Source: Chitinophagaceae bacterium T5-Br10_B2g13 (GTDB taxonomy: Bacteria > Bacteroidota > Rhodothermia > Balneolales > Balneolaceae). From it: a stretch of 64,000 bases of DNA. The notes under the pieces were generated by a model, which saw nothing but the letters and a program-made list of their open reading frames with translations, was not told the origin of the DNA and did not search any database. The stretch spans positions 28,501-92,500 of the forward strand of contig LKNA01000003.1 of NCBI GenBank assembly GCA_001564065.1, in the 5' to 3' direction. Shown here piece by piece: positions 26,746 through 36,052 of this stretch. Positions within the stretch are counted from its first letter, which is position 1. The number at the start of each line of letters is the position of its first letter. Made by a program: the position numbers and the translations under genes.

Positions 26746-28668
26746 ATGGAAACATACAAGCCAACCCCGGGCCCCTTATTAGCAAAGATATCATCTCCGG
26801 ATGATCTGAAAAAACTTTCATCGGAACAGCTACAGGATGTGTGCGATGAGTTGAGGGAGTATATCATTGACTCTGTGTCTGTTTATGGTGGTCATTTCGG
26901 AGCCAGCCTTGGTGTGGTTGAGTTAACGGTTGCGCTTCACTATGTATACGATACACCAAGAGATAAGCTGGTGTGGGATGTTGGGCATCAGGCTTATGGC
27001 CATAAGATATTAACCGGAAGAAGAGACCAATTCTATACAAACAGGAGATATAACGGTCTTTCCGGTTTCCCAAAACGATCGGAAAGTGAATACGATGCAT
27101 TTGGCGTTGGTCATTCCAGTACATCCATATCAGCAGCTTTGGGAATGGCCGTTGCATCTGATTTAAACAGTGAGAATAAAAAAGCTGTTGCGGTAATCGG
27201 TGACGGAGCTATGACCGGCGGTATGGCCTTTGAAGCTCTGAATAACGCCGGGGCTCAAAATTCAGACATTTTGGTGATTCTGAATGATAATAATATGTCT
27301 ATTGATCCCAATGTTGGTGCTTTGAAGGAGTACCTGGCAGACATCACGACCAGCAAGACTTTCAATAAAATGCGTGATGAGATTTACGATCTGCTCGGAC
27401 ATTTTAAGTCAGCCGGTGAAAAAATGAGAAAAGTGGCTTCAAAGCTTGAAAAAGCGATGACTGCCGCAATTACACCCGGTGCACTTTTCCAGGCACTTGG
27501 ATTTAAGTACTATGGACCCGTTGATGGCCATAACGTGGATGCCCTGCGAAGACATTTGGAGGATTTGAAAACTGTATCCGGTCCCAAACTGCTGCATATT
27601 GTGACAGTAAAAGGGAAGGGATTTGCACCTGCCGAGCGGGAACAAACAAAGTGGCATGCTCAAAGCAGTCCGTTTGATAAAATTACCGGCAACCCTTTAA
27701 CCAAGCCTAAAACGAAGGAAAAACTACCTCCAAAATATCAGGATGTATTTGGAGAGGCTTTGGTGGAGCTGGCTGAAGATAATGAAGATATCGTGGCTAT
27801 TACGCCTGCAATGCCTAGTGGTTCCAGCCTTTGGCCTATGATGAGAGCTTATCCTGATCGCTCGTTTGATGTGGGTATTGCGGAGCAGCATGCAGTTACG
27901 TTTGCTGCCGGACTCGCAACAGAAGGAAAAAAAGCCTTTGCCGCCCTCTACTCTACCTTTTTGCAGAGAGCCTATGATCAGGTGATCCACGATGTGGCTA
28001 TTCAAAAACTACCGGTTGTTTTTTGTATTGACAGGGCCGGCCTGGTTGGAGCTGACGGACCCACTCATCACGGGCTCTATGATATTTCTTATCTGCGAGC
28101 TGTACCGAATATTATTGTTTCCTCTCCGATGGATGAGCAGGAGCTTCGCGATATGATGTTCACAGCATCTGAGTATGATCAAGGCGCTTGGGCGATCCGA
28201 TATCCGCGTGGCAGGGCGACCGGAATGGAAGTTCGTAAGGAGTTTCAGAGAACAGAAATTGGGAAAGGCAGAGTCATTCAAAAAGGAGAATCGGTTGCGG
28301 TGTTAAGTTTTGGACCGATTGGCAAATATGTAATGGACGCTAATGAATTACTTCAGCAGGAGAATATCCACATTGGTCACTACGATCTGAGATTTGCCAA
28401 ACCACTGGATACAGATATGATCGACTCTGTGTTAGAGTCGTACGATTATATTATCACGCTGGAGGATGGAACCAGACTCGGTGGGTTTGGATCTGCGGTA
28501 GCCGAATATGTGGCTGAAAAGGGCGCAGGTGTACCGGTGAAGATTTTGGGCGTTCCCGACCAAATTATTGAACATGGTTCACAGAGAGAATTGCACGACG
28601 AGGTGGGCATTGGCCCTGACGGTATCGTGGAAACCGTAAAAAATTTATTGGGAATTAAAATTGCCTGA
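26746..28668 (+). CDS. dxs: 1-deoxy-D-xylulose-5-phosphate synthase
   Basis: This 640-residue transketolase-like enzyme makes DXP from pyruvate and glyceraldehyde-3-phosphate, the first step of the MEP isoprenoid pathway. Visible hallmarks are WDVGHQAYGHKILTGRR, the ThDP motif GDGAMTGGMAFEALNNAG...NDNNMSI, the central AITPAMPSGSSL, GIAEQHAVTFAAGLA with the catalytic Glu, and DRAGLVGADGPTHHG. The length is standard. It lies in a run with xseB upstream and queA downstream. Confidence 0.96.
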   Translation: METYKPTPGPLLAKISSPDDLKKLSSEQLQDVCDELREYIIDSVSVYGGHFGASLGVVELTVALHYVYDTPRDKLVWDVGHQAYGHKILTGRRDQFYTNRRYNGLSGFPKRSESEYDAFGVGHSSTSISAALGMAVASDLNSENKKAVAVIGDGAMTGGMAFEALNNAGAQNSDILVILNDNNMSIDPNVGALKEYLADITTSKTFNKMRDEIYDLLGHFKSAGEKMRKVASKLEKAMTAAITPGALFQALGFKYYGPVDGHNVDALRRHLEDLKTVSGPKLLHIVTVKGKGFAPAEREQTKWHAQSSPFDKITGNPLTKPKTKEKLPPKYQDVFGEALVELAEDNEDIVAITPAMPSGSSLWPMMRAYPDRSFDVGIAEQHAVTFAAGLATEGKKAFAALYSTFLQRAYDQVIHDVAIQKLPVVFCIDRAGLVGADGPTHHGLYDISYLRAVPNIIVSSPMDEQELRDMMFTASEYDQGAWAIRYPRGRATGMEVRKEFQRTEIGKGRVIQKGESVAVLSFGPIGKYVMDANELLQQENIHIGHYDLRFAKPLDTDMIDSVLESYDYIITLEDGTRLGGFGSAVAEYVAEKGAGVPVKILGVPDQIIEHGSQRELHDEVGIGPDGIVETVKNLLGIKIA

Positions 28669-28702
28669 TCTCAAATCCTTATCTTTTTTTCTGAAATAAT
28701 AA

Positions 28703-29725
28703 TTGATCAGAAAATATATACCCTTGTCTTACACGCTCAAAGATTTTGATTATCATTTGCCTGAAGAGCTGATTGCTCAAAAACCGGCTATTCCAAGAGA
28801 TCACTCCAGGCTTTTAGTCTATGATCGCGAAAGCGGCACTATCCGGGATGATTATTTCTATAACATCGGCAAGTATCTGCCGTCTCAAACTTCACTGGTA
28901 GTAAATAACAGTAAAGTTGAAAAGTGCCGCCTGCTGTTTAATGACGACAAGATTGAGATATTTGTAACTAAAGCTGTAGACGATCGCATTGTTGAAGCGA
29001 TGGTGCGACCGGGAAAAAAATTCAAGCCGGGAAAAACGGTTGAGCTTGCGGTCGGATTGAGTGCGAAAACCCTGAACATTGCAGAAGACGGAATCCGAAC
29101 CATTGAATTAAGCCGCTCTCTGGATGATGCTATCACGGAAAAATATAAACACACACCGTTTCCTCCATACATAGAACGGGATGAATCGCTTGCAGATCGA
29201 TATCAAACAATCTACGCAAAAGATGAGGGAAGTAAGGCGGCTCCAACCGCGGGACTGCATTTTACGCCTGAGCTGATCAGCAAACTGGAAAAACAGGGAA
29301 TAGAAAAGAAAGAGGTTACTCTGCATGTGGGGTTAGGGACTTTTGCACCGGTAAAAACCGATAAGATCGAAGATCATATTATGCATAGTGAGTGGTATCA
29401 GATTTCTGCTGATCAAGCCAGTGCTTTGAACCGTTCAAAAACCATTACTGCAGTCGGAACCACAAGTGTGAGAGTGCTGGAATCGGCGAAGAAAATTGGG
29501 CAGAAGTTCACGGCCTGCTCCGGAGAAACGGATATTTTCATCACTCCGGGCTATACATTTCAATCCGTAGACCACCTGATTACAAACTTTCACCTTCCCA
29601 AAAGCACCCTTTTAATGCTGATTTCTGCTTTCATAGGGTTTGATGAAATGAAAAAAGTGTATCAACACGCAATTAAGGAGGAGTACAGGTTTTACTCGTT
29701 TGGCGATGCGATGCTTTTGCTCTGA
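28703..29725 (+). CDS. queA: tRNA preQ1(34) S-adenosylmethionine ribosyltransferase-isomerase QueA
   Basis: This 340-residue enzyme makes epoxyqueuosine in tRNA by transferring ribose from SAM. Family signatures are FDYHLPEELIAQKP, DHSRLLVY, KAAPTAGLHFT, TLHVGLGTFAPVK and ITNFHLPKSTLLMLISAFIG. Neither candidate start has a clear ribosome-binding site. TTG 28703 is used here. TTG 28724 gives MSYTLKDFDY, closer to the usual N-terminus, and is an equal alternative. No other queuosine gene is in the window. Confidence 0.93.
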   Translation: MIRKYIPLSYTLKDFDYHLPEELIAQKPAIPRDHSRLLVYDRESGTIRDDYFYNIGKYLPSQTSLVVNNSKVEKCRLLFNDDKIEIFVTKAVDDRIVEAMVRPGKKFKPGKTVELAVGLSAKTLNIAEDGIRTIELSRSLDDAITEKYKHTPFPPYIERDESLADRYQTIYAKDEGSKAAPTAGLHFTPELISKLEKQGIEKKEVTLHVGLGTFAPVKTDKIEDHIMHSEWYQISADQASALNRSKTITAVGTTSVRVLESAKKIGQKFTACSGETDIFITPGYTFQSVDHLITNFHLPKSTLLMLISAFIGFDEMKKVYQHAIKEEYRFYSFGDAMLLL

Positions 29726-29744
29726 ACCAAAAATTTAATTCAGA

Positions 29745-30794
29745 TTATAAGGGCCACTCTGCTCGCCAGATTTCTCCCTCAAATTGATTGTTGAAATAGA
29801 GTGCGCTTCGTTCTGCAGAGATTGTAAAATTTTTCGAATTAATTTCCAGATCTGAGTACTGAAGTATTTTCATTTCGGTTCCTTCATTATTCATCCACCC
29901 AACTGTTACGGGTGTATCACTTGGGGTGTTAAAAAGAATAGCTACTCCATCATCAGTCGCCTCGAGATGTGAAGCGTACATCAGAAAGATGATGTTTCCA
30001 CGATCAAGCATTCTTCTATTTGCCTCGATATAGTTTTCGAAAACCTCATCCATAAAGTCGGTTTCAATGAGGTGCTCCCACTGCAGTTCATATTGGTGAT
30101 TGTAGGCCTGTAAAACACCGGTTGTAAGTTGAAAAGAGAAGATTCGTTCACTATTTACCGCCGGCATAACTCTGTTTTTCATAAATGAAGGTACCTGATT
30201 CCGCTCAATGGCCTGCCTTGTTGATGAAATGCTGATATCGTCATCATCACTAGTTAATGATTCTCCAAAATGGTGAATAGTGCTGTTATTTAAACTGGAA
30301 TGGGTGAGCAGGCTTCCATCGTGACCACCCGACTGGAAGTAGAACTCGCCTTTTGATCCGGCCGACATCATCTGTGAATATTGTTGAGAAGAGAGGCTCT
30401 GCTCGTCTAAAAACTCTCCATCAAAAGAGTAGGAGATCAGCTTGGCATTTCCGGGATCGAAACCGAGTATCTCATCATCAAACATCCAGAGAGATGCCAG
30501 ATATTGAAACTCCTCAGGACCGTTGCCCTGATTTCCGAAAGATTGAATTAGCCGATAATCCTCGTCAAATCTGTGAACAACCCCGGCGCCGAAATCGTAG
30601 ACGTAAAGACCTTCGGAAGTTGCCAATATCGATGAGGGCATAGCAAATCGGTCGTCTGTTGTGGTATCGATAACGCGTTCTGCACCGTTCAGTTCCAGAT
30701 TAGTCCGCTCAATCTCAGCAGGAGGTGTATCGGATTGGCATGAGGTAAGTGTTATTAGGAGAAGGGTGAGAGATAAAATGTACCGATTGTGCAT
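29745..30794 (-). CDS. 6-bladed beta-propeller lipoprotein
   Basis: This 349-residue protein has a lipoprotein signal (LLLITLTSCQS) and repeated propeller-type blades (GLYVYDFGAGVVHRFDEDYRLIQSFGNQGNGPEEFQ is one). The G-x-G-P-x-E-F motif is typical of the 6-bladed propeller proteins abundant in Balneolota and Bacteroidota. It is probably outer-membrane anchored. No substrate can be inferred. Confidence 0.83.
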   Translation of the reverse strand: MHNRYILSLTLLLITLTSCQSDTPPAEIERTNLELNGAERVIDTTTDDRFAMPSSILATSEGLYVYDFGAGVVHRFDEDYRLIQSFGNQGNGPEEFQYLASLWMFDDEILGFDPGNAKLISYSFDGEFLDEQSLSSQQYSQMMSAGSKGEFYFQSGGHDGSLLTHSSLNNSTIHHFGESLTSDDDDISISSTRQAIERNQVPSFMKNRVMPAVNSERIFSFQLTTGVLQAYNHQYELQWEHLIETDFMDEVFENYIEANRRMLDRGNIIFLMYASHLEATDDGVAILFNTPSDTPVTVGWMNNEGTEMKILQYSDLEINSKNFTISAERSALYFNNQFEGEIWRAEWPL

Positions 30795-30876
30795 AAAAAA
30801 AGTATTATTTAATTAGTACTAACACTGTAGCACAACGCACTGGGAATTGCAAGCCAAACCTACATACTACATATTT

Positions 30877-31095
30877 TCAATTATCCTCTTCCTTATATTG
30901 GGCTTTGTAACCGTTTTTGATTTTCTGATTCATGTGTCGTTTATAATTATCGTACTCATATTTTCGTACGGTAAATTCTGAGTGATAATTTCCGTCATTA
31001 CAGTCTACGTGAAACTTATTTGGATTTTCAGTTTCTGAGATGACTACCTGAATGTCGCCCAGTTTATAGGATTCTATTTCTTTTTTTGTGCTCAT
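30877..31095 (-). CDS. Hypothetical protein, 72 aa
   Basis: A small soluble, charged protein (MSTKKEIESYKLGDIQVVISE) rich in Lys, Tyr and Asp, with no signal peptide or membrane segment. I do not recognise it. The codon pattern is plausible and nothing overlaps it, so it is probably real, but no ribosome-binding site stands out. Confidence 0.5.
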   Translation of the reverse strand: MSTKKEIESYKLGDIQVVISETENPNKFHVDCNDGNYHSEFTVRKYEYDNYKRHMNQKIKNGYKAQYKEEDN

Positions 31096-31200
31096 TCTGT
31101 CGATGCGGTTATAGGAATTATTTTGGTTTAAGATAACAGTTTTGTTTTATAGTGATGAATACGGATTTTACTTGTGTCAATTTCAAATAAATGGATCAAA

Positions 31201-31776
31201 ATGAATAAACTGACTTATCTACTATTACCAATTTTGCTTATTACAGTGGCATGTGGAGGTGAGGCCCAAACGGATTTAACTCCTGAATTGCCTCGTGATA
31301 CACCTCAGGAAGCATTTTTTGCCAATGTGTTTTCGTTATGTGGAGAAACCTTTGCCGGAGAATCAACATTCCCCGACGATCCGGATCACGATTTAGTTGA
31401 TACAGAACTTATGGCAACGGTTTCTACTTGTACGGAAGAGCTAATCGAAGTTGATTTTTTGCGTGATGGCGGTACATGGCACGCAACCTGGGTGTTGGAA
31501 ATGCGTGAAAACGGACTGCATCTTTATCACGATCACATCGGTGAAAATGTGTATGAAGAGGGCGAAGCACCTTTGACAGGATATGGCGGGTATGCTGATG
31601 AGAGAGGCAATGAATACCAACAGTATTTCCCTGCAGACGATTACACGGCAGAAATTTTACCGGAAGCAGCAACCAATGTTTGGATGATGCAATACGATCC
31701 TGAAGAGGGAACTTTTGAATACTCTTTAGAAAGGCATCAGGAACCTAGATTCAGAGCGGTTTTGACAAAGCTCTAA
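31201..31776 (+). CDS. Hypothetical lipoprotein
   Basis: The ORF track starts at GTG 31174, but ATG 31201 begins exactly at a lipoprotein signal (MNKLTYLLLPILLITVACGG), so it is preferred. The 191-residue product has a conserved-looking core (FSLCGETFAGES, LHLYHDHIGE, MQYDPEEGTFEYSLER, RFRAVL). Those features suggest a secreted small beta domain. The family is not identified. A terminator follows at 31787. Confidence 0.75.
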   Translation: MNKLTYLLLPILLITVACGGEAQTDLTPELPRDTPQEAFFANVFSLCGETFAGESTFPDDPDHDLVDTELMATVSTCTEELIEVDFLRDGGTWHATWVLEMRENGLHLYHDHIGENVYEEGEAPLTGYGGYADERGNEYQQYFPADDYTAEILPEAATNVWMMQYDPEEGTFEYSLERHQEPRFRAVLTKL

Positions 31777-31786
31777 AACATAATTA

Positions 31787-31819
31787 GGGGAGGGTGTAAC
31801 AATTACTCCCTCCTTTTTT
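31787..31819 (+). terminator. Terminator after the lipoprotein gene
   Basis: A GGAGGG/CCCTCC stem with loop about TGTAACAATTA and a six-T tail, immediately before the next gene's GTG start. Confidence 0.7.
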
Positions 31820-31833
31820 CAATTCATAACATT

Positions 31834-32943
31834 GTGCTATTGCATTTTCTTTTACCATATCTGTTCCTTTTATCTTTTGCAGAGATTGAGATTTTTTCAG
31901 TTCCAAATGTGGAAATGGAAACTGAAGAGGAAGTAATATTTTATACATCCTATGGCTATCTGGATGATGAAGAGTGGGTGATACCGCTACGCATCTATGT
32001 ACAGGAAAACCGGTCGAGGGTGGCAAACTTATCACTTAGAGTAGTGAACCGCATCAGAGGTTTAAATGAAGAAGAAAGTGCGCTCTTTAGCTACCGAATC
32101 TCAGATTTTGTGGCAGATAGTGAGTCACGCGAAACTGTAAAATTTATCTTTGACAACGATCCCGATCGTCAAACTTTCTATCTCAATGAAGATGGGAGTC
32201 CTGTAGAAACGAACCTGAACGGCTTTAAAGTTGGAGAAATTCGGCTTTCTATAGAGAAAGCTGACGTATTGTTAAAAAAGCAAAATTCAGAAAATGGATG
32301 GTTAGTGTTTCGTGCCGTATCGGATGAACACTCAGGTATTGGAAGAGTAAGACTGATTGAACAAGAGGGGTTATCGGTAATATCTGATATAGACGATACA
32401 GTAAAAATTTCACAAATACCCGCTGGCAGCAGGGTTGTGATCAGAAATACATTTTTTAAAGAGTATAAACCGGCACCCCGAATGGCCAATTTATACAGTA
32501 ACTGGGACAATGCCGCGTTCCATTATGTTTCAGGATCCCCCTGGCAGCTATATCGTCCGTTAAAAAATTTCCTTTTTAGTGATAATGCAGGGTTTCCGGA
32601 AGGAAGCATGCATATGAAGCAGGTCACCAAAAACCTTTTGAGCATAAATACGTGGCGGGGATTAAATGATTTGATCACAAATGAAAATGTAACATACAAT
32701 CAAAAAATAGATCAGATAAGCCGGATATTTCAACATTTTCCTGATCGAGAATTTATTTTAGTAGGTGATTCCGGTGAGCGAGACCCTGAGGTTTACAGGG
32801 AGATTGCCCGGCGCTATCCTGACCAGATATCTAATATTATAATCAGAGATGTTATTAACGACAGAGAGAACAGGCCGGATCGACTTGAGGGAATGGAAAT
32901 TATTCCGGCGCCAACAATTCAGCCGGGTGTATTCAACCCTTAG
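31834..32943 (+). CDS. App1-like phosphatase domain protein (DUF2183), exported
   Basis: This 369-residue protein has a hydrophobic N-terminus (LLHFLLPYLFLLSF) and a beta-rich middle part. The App1/DUF2183 catalytic domain shows the HAD-type signature SDIDDTVKIS (DxDxT), FHYVSGSPWQLYRPLKNFL, MKQ and ILVGDSGERDPEVY. Yeast App1 is a phosphatidate phosphatase; the bacterial substrate is unproven. The start is GTG at 31834. Its stop overlaps the stop of the convergent gene (TTAG). Confidence 0.85.
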   Translation: MLLHFLLPYLFLLSFAEIEIFSVPNVEMETEEEVIFYTSYGYLDDEEWVIPLRIYVQENRSRVANLSLRVVNRIRGLNEEESALFSYRISDFVADSESRETVKFIFDNDPDRQTFYLNEDGSPVETNLNGFKVGEIRLSIEKADVLLKKQNSENGWLVFRAVSDEHSGIGRVRLIEQEGLSVISDIDDTVKISQIPAGSRVVIRNTFFKEYKPAPRMANLYSNWDNAAFHYVSGSPWQLYRPLKNFLFSDNAGFPEGSMHMKQVTKNLLSINTWRGLNDLITNENVTYNQKIDQISRIFQHFPDREFILVGDSGERDPEVYREIARRYPDQISNIIIRDVINDRENRPDRLEGMEIIPAPTIQPGVFNP

Positions 32944-35843
32944 AAGCTTCCAAAATAAGTTGTGACTTGATTTCTGGTTGGTTCCCACCCAACAGAAATT
33001 CCAATATCAAAACGCAGATTACTCAATCTGAATCGAGACCGTATTCCTGCACCATAAACAGCCCGACTGGCATCAGCCAGATTGCGGCGATCTAAGTCAG
33101 TAACGGTTTGGGAAAACAGAACCAGGTAGATGTTAGATAGATAAACGGGAAGTAAAAGCCCTCCATCATCAGGATATACAATGGGTATGGTGTAACGAGT
33201 GTTAAAAATACCGGCGTTGTTAACGGCAGGGAGCGGTATTTCTGAAAAGCTATCGGAATAGAGTGTTGAAATGTTAAAAACGGGCAGATCGGTTTGGGTT
33301 ATGATCTGTCCCGTTAAACGAAGTGACTGATTGTAGCGAGAAAGAGGGGCAATAAATGTGGATATGTACCCCCGAAACCCTTTCCGGTCGGTCAGATTGG
33401 CATTAATGTTGAACTGATCAGACTGAATATCCAGAGATGTTTGATTGAGTCCATAACGTGACTCAGTAAAAAATATCCAGCCGGCATTTGGTTGTACATC
33501 ACGGAAATATTGCCTGATATTGTAATTGAATACGGTTCTCAAACCCAACGTATGTCGGGTTCCGAACTCTGAATATGCCTGAGAGGTATTGTTCGGATTT
33601 AAAAATCTGAGTTGATTGACAAAAAATTGCGGTTCCACCAGTAGTGATGTAAAACGGGTATTTCTTTCGAGGTAGTATCGAAATGGTACTTTTAAAGAAG
33701 CCCCTCTGGATTGCTGCAGAAACGGAACGATAAATTGCTCATCATTTTGAGTGATCCTGAAAGATGTTAGCGCGGGATCATTGTAAATATTTACCCTGAA
33801 ACCCGGAAAGAAGCCTTTATAGCTGTATTCAAGATCATACCAAAACCGGTCCATGTAGTGCGAGAGCTCCATCTCGTAACTTTGGCGATTAAGCTGATCT
33901 ACACTTTCAAAATTTACCATTATTCGGTCGAAGCCGTTTTCTCTTTCAAATCCCGGAGTCCATAAACGAGGTTTCAACCAACCCGCGCCGGTTCTGTACT
34001 CTTTAAATTCCCATGATGAACTATCCGGGCTAAACTCTCGATTCATAAGAGGTCTGTTGAGCTTTTCAGAAATCCGGTTATTCATTGAATAGGAAGAAGC
34101 GGCAAGTATACTGCGCCGATCTTCATTTAATGGAAGAGTGTAAATAAGGGTTTCGTTTTGTACCTGTTTTACAAACGCAACTGAACTGCCGTCAGGTGAA
34201 TAGGAGGGTTCAAAGCTGTTAGTTATGCCATCTGTTATCTGGGTTGATTCAGCTCCATTTGTATGATATTCATAGATGTTCATTACGCCCGTATGATCAC
34301 TTACAAAAAGAAAATGATCTCCGCTTTTGTGCCAATTCAAATCAAAAATAGATCCGTTTTCAAAAACCAGGTCGGGATCACCGGAAAGAAAATTTGTGGA
34401 ATCATCTATGTCCTGAAGCCAAACGGCTTGAACACTGTTTATTCTGCCAATTACTGCAACTTGGTTGGGATGGGAAGGATTAGGCGCAACCTGTATAACG
34501 GTGCTGTTTTCAGGTTTATCGAACTCTTTAACGATCTTTCCGGACTCTTTGTCAACCAGTACCGGTTTTTGAGTGTGCGCATCTGTCTGAAGTGCAAAAA
34601 GCTGTTGGATACCGGACTGAATAGGTGAAAAAAGTCGGCTGCCGAAAGTTATCCGCTTCGATTGTTGAGTTTCAACATCGAGTTGATGCAGATCGCCCCG
34701 AAACAGATTGTCGTAGCGGGCGTCAGTATGGTATCGGCTGTAGTATATATTTGAAAAGTCCTCAGAGAGATTGAAAAAGTGATCTTCGGTAATTTGAACT
34801 TCTTTGATAAGATCAGACTCTTTGGTTTCAAAATTATAGATGTAGAATCCGGATGGCTTATTACAAAAACGGCCGTAATAAACTATCTCGTTATCGTTTA
34901 ACCAAAGCGGGCGGTTAGCTCTTCTGCAGTTGCCATTTAATCCAATAGGTTGCTCCAAAGCCGGCGCGCTCAATTCATCTCTTCTGCTGCGTTCAGCATC
35001 AATTGAATGCTCGGTAAATTCACTATACAGTGCTGAGGGCCATTTCCCCGTGGCCGATCGCAATGCAGTACCGTATCCTAAAAAGGGATATTTATAGTGG
35101 AACTGAATGGACTCTTTGGCGGTATCGGATCCATAGGTTTCCTGAACCCAGTGAATAAACTCATATCCGCCCACATAGTGCCGGTTGAAAGGAAGGGTAT
35201 AGTCAGTAGTGTGAAATAGCTGCCCCATCGACCATTGGTCTGATGTATCGAGCAAACTGTTAAAATGGTGATTGAAATAGGGATAGTTTCCACGCCCGGA
35301 ATTAGGTATGGTTCCGTGGCTTTCATACTCTACAGCAGTTCCCTCGTGTACACCGAGCGGAGCGGCGGCGTGAACTGATCGTCGCAGATCCGGTGAAAAA
35401 AGGCCTAGTATTCGCGTTAGAGCCGGAGGGTTCACACTAAAGTGAAGGGCGTGCACCAACTCATGTGGTAAAACCGATTCAAGCCAGTCGCCTGATTGTG
35501 GGTTTAAAGCTTTTCCACGCAGAGGAGCCAGTTCTACTTCTGAGCGGAAATTGATAGGGCTAACAAATCCGTTAGAGCGGTCGTTTTGGGGATTAAGAAT
35601 AAATGGAAACTGATGAAGGTCACCCCCGATAAAACTCTTAATATCCTCATATTCCGCTTCAAGAATGGATAGCGACCGAACAGCCTCATCTCTGTAGATG
35701 GATGGATAAATGACCCTGAACTGTTCAGAACGGATTTCCTGCCAGTCTGAACCGGGTAATCTATACTGAGTTGAATAGACTTGTGCAGACAGATCCGTGA
35801 TAACGAAGCTAAAAAGCAGGAGTGCAAAAAGAGTTTTTTTCAT
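32940..35843 (-). CDS. Secreted HExxH metallopeptidase-like / WD40-like propeller / barrel protein
   Basis: The ORF track starts at 35945, but ATG 35843 gives a proper signal peptide (MKKTLFALLLFSFVITDLSAQ), leaving 967 residues. The first region carries a zinc-protease motif (VLPHELVHALHF). The middle is a TolB/PD40-type propeller (ITDGITNSFEPSYSPDGSSVAF). The last 350 residues are rich in alternating aromatic strands with a C-terminal barrel look (RFRLSNLRFDIGISVGW). It may be surface exposed or an outer-membrane protease-like protein. It is one gene, not several. Confidence 0.82.
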   Translation of the reverse strand: MKKTLFALLLFSFVITDLSAQVYSTQYRLPGSDWQEIRSEQFRVIYPSIYRDEAVRSLSILEAEYEDIKSFIGGDLHQFPFILNPQNDRSNGFVSPINFRSEVELAPLRGKALNPQSGDWLESVLPHELVHALHFSVNPPALTRILGLFSPDLRRSVHAAAPLGVHEGTAVEYESHGTIPNSGRGNYPYFNHHFNSLLDTSDQWSMGQLFHTTDYTLPFNRHYVGGYEFIHWVQETYGSDTAKESIQFHYKYPFLGYGTALRSATGKWPSALYSEFTEHSIDAERSRRDELSAPALEQPIGLNGNCRRANRPLWLNDNEIVYYGRFCNKPSGFYIYNFETKESDLIKEVQITEDHFFNLSEDFSNIYYSRYHTDARYDNLFRGDLHQLDVETQQSKRITFGSRLFSPIQSGIQQLFALQTDAHTQKPVLVDKESGKIVKEFDKPENSTVIQVAPNPSHPNQVAVIGRINSVQAVWLQDIDDSTNFLSGDPDLVFENGSIFDLNWHKSGDHFLFVSDHTGVMNIYEYHTNGAESTQITDGITNSFEPSYSPDGSSVAFVKQVQNETLIYTLPLNEDRRSILAASSYSMNNRISEKLNRPLMNREFSPDSSSWEFKEYRTGAGWLKPRLWTPGFERENGFDRIMVNFESVDQLNRQSYEMELSHYMDRFWYDLEYSYKGFFPGFRVNIYNDPALTSFRITQNDEQFIVPFLQQSRGASLKVPFRYYLERNTRFTSLLVEPQFFVNQLRFLNPNNTSQAYSEFGTRHTLGLRTVFNYNIRQYFRDVQPNAGWIFFTESRYGLNQTSLDIQSDQFNINANLTDRKGFRGYISTFIAPLSRYNQSLRLTGQIITQTDLPVFNISTLYSDSFSEIPLPAVNNAGIFNTRYTIPIVYPDDGGLLLPVYLSNIYLVLFSQTVTDLDRRNLADASRAVYGAGIRSRFRLSNLRFDIGISVGWEPTRNQVTTYFGSF

Positions 35844-36052
35844 ATGCAGAAGATTGTTGCTAAATCTTTCAAAATATAGATGAAAGCATTCAGAAACAGA
35901 AAAATAGAATAACAACTGAGGAGGTAAAATAAATGGTGTTATCAATGAAAATAGTTGCAGTTTAGTGAGTTTGTGGAACCTTTATATTCAAATTTTTTTT
36001 ATGTTTTTATAACAGACATAACAAATAACCCAAAGTAATAGATGAGGTTAGG

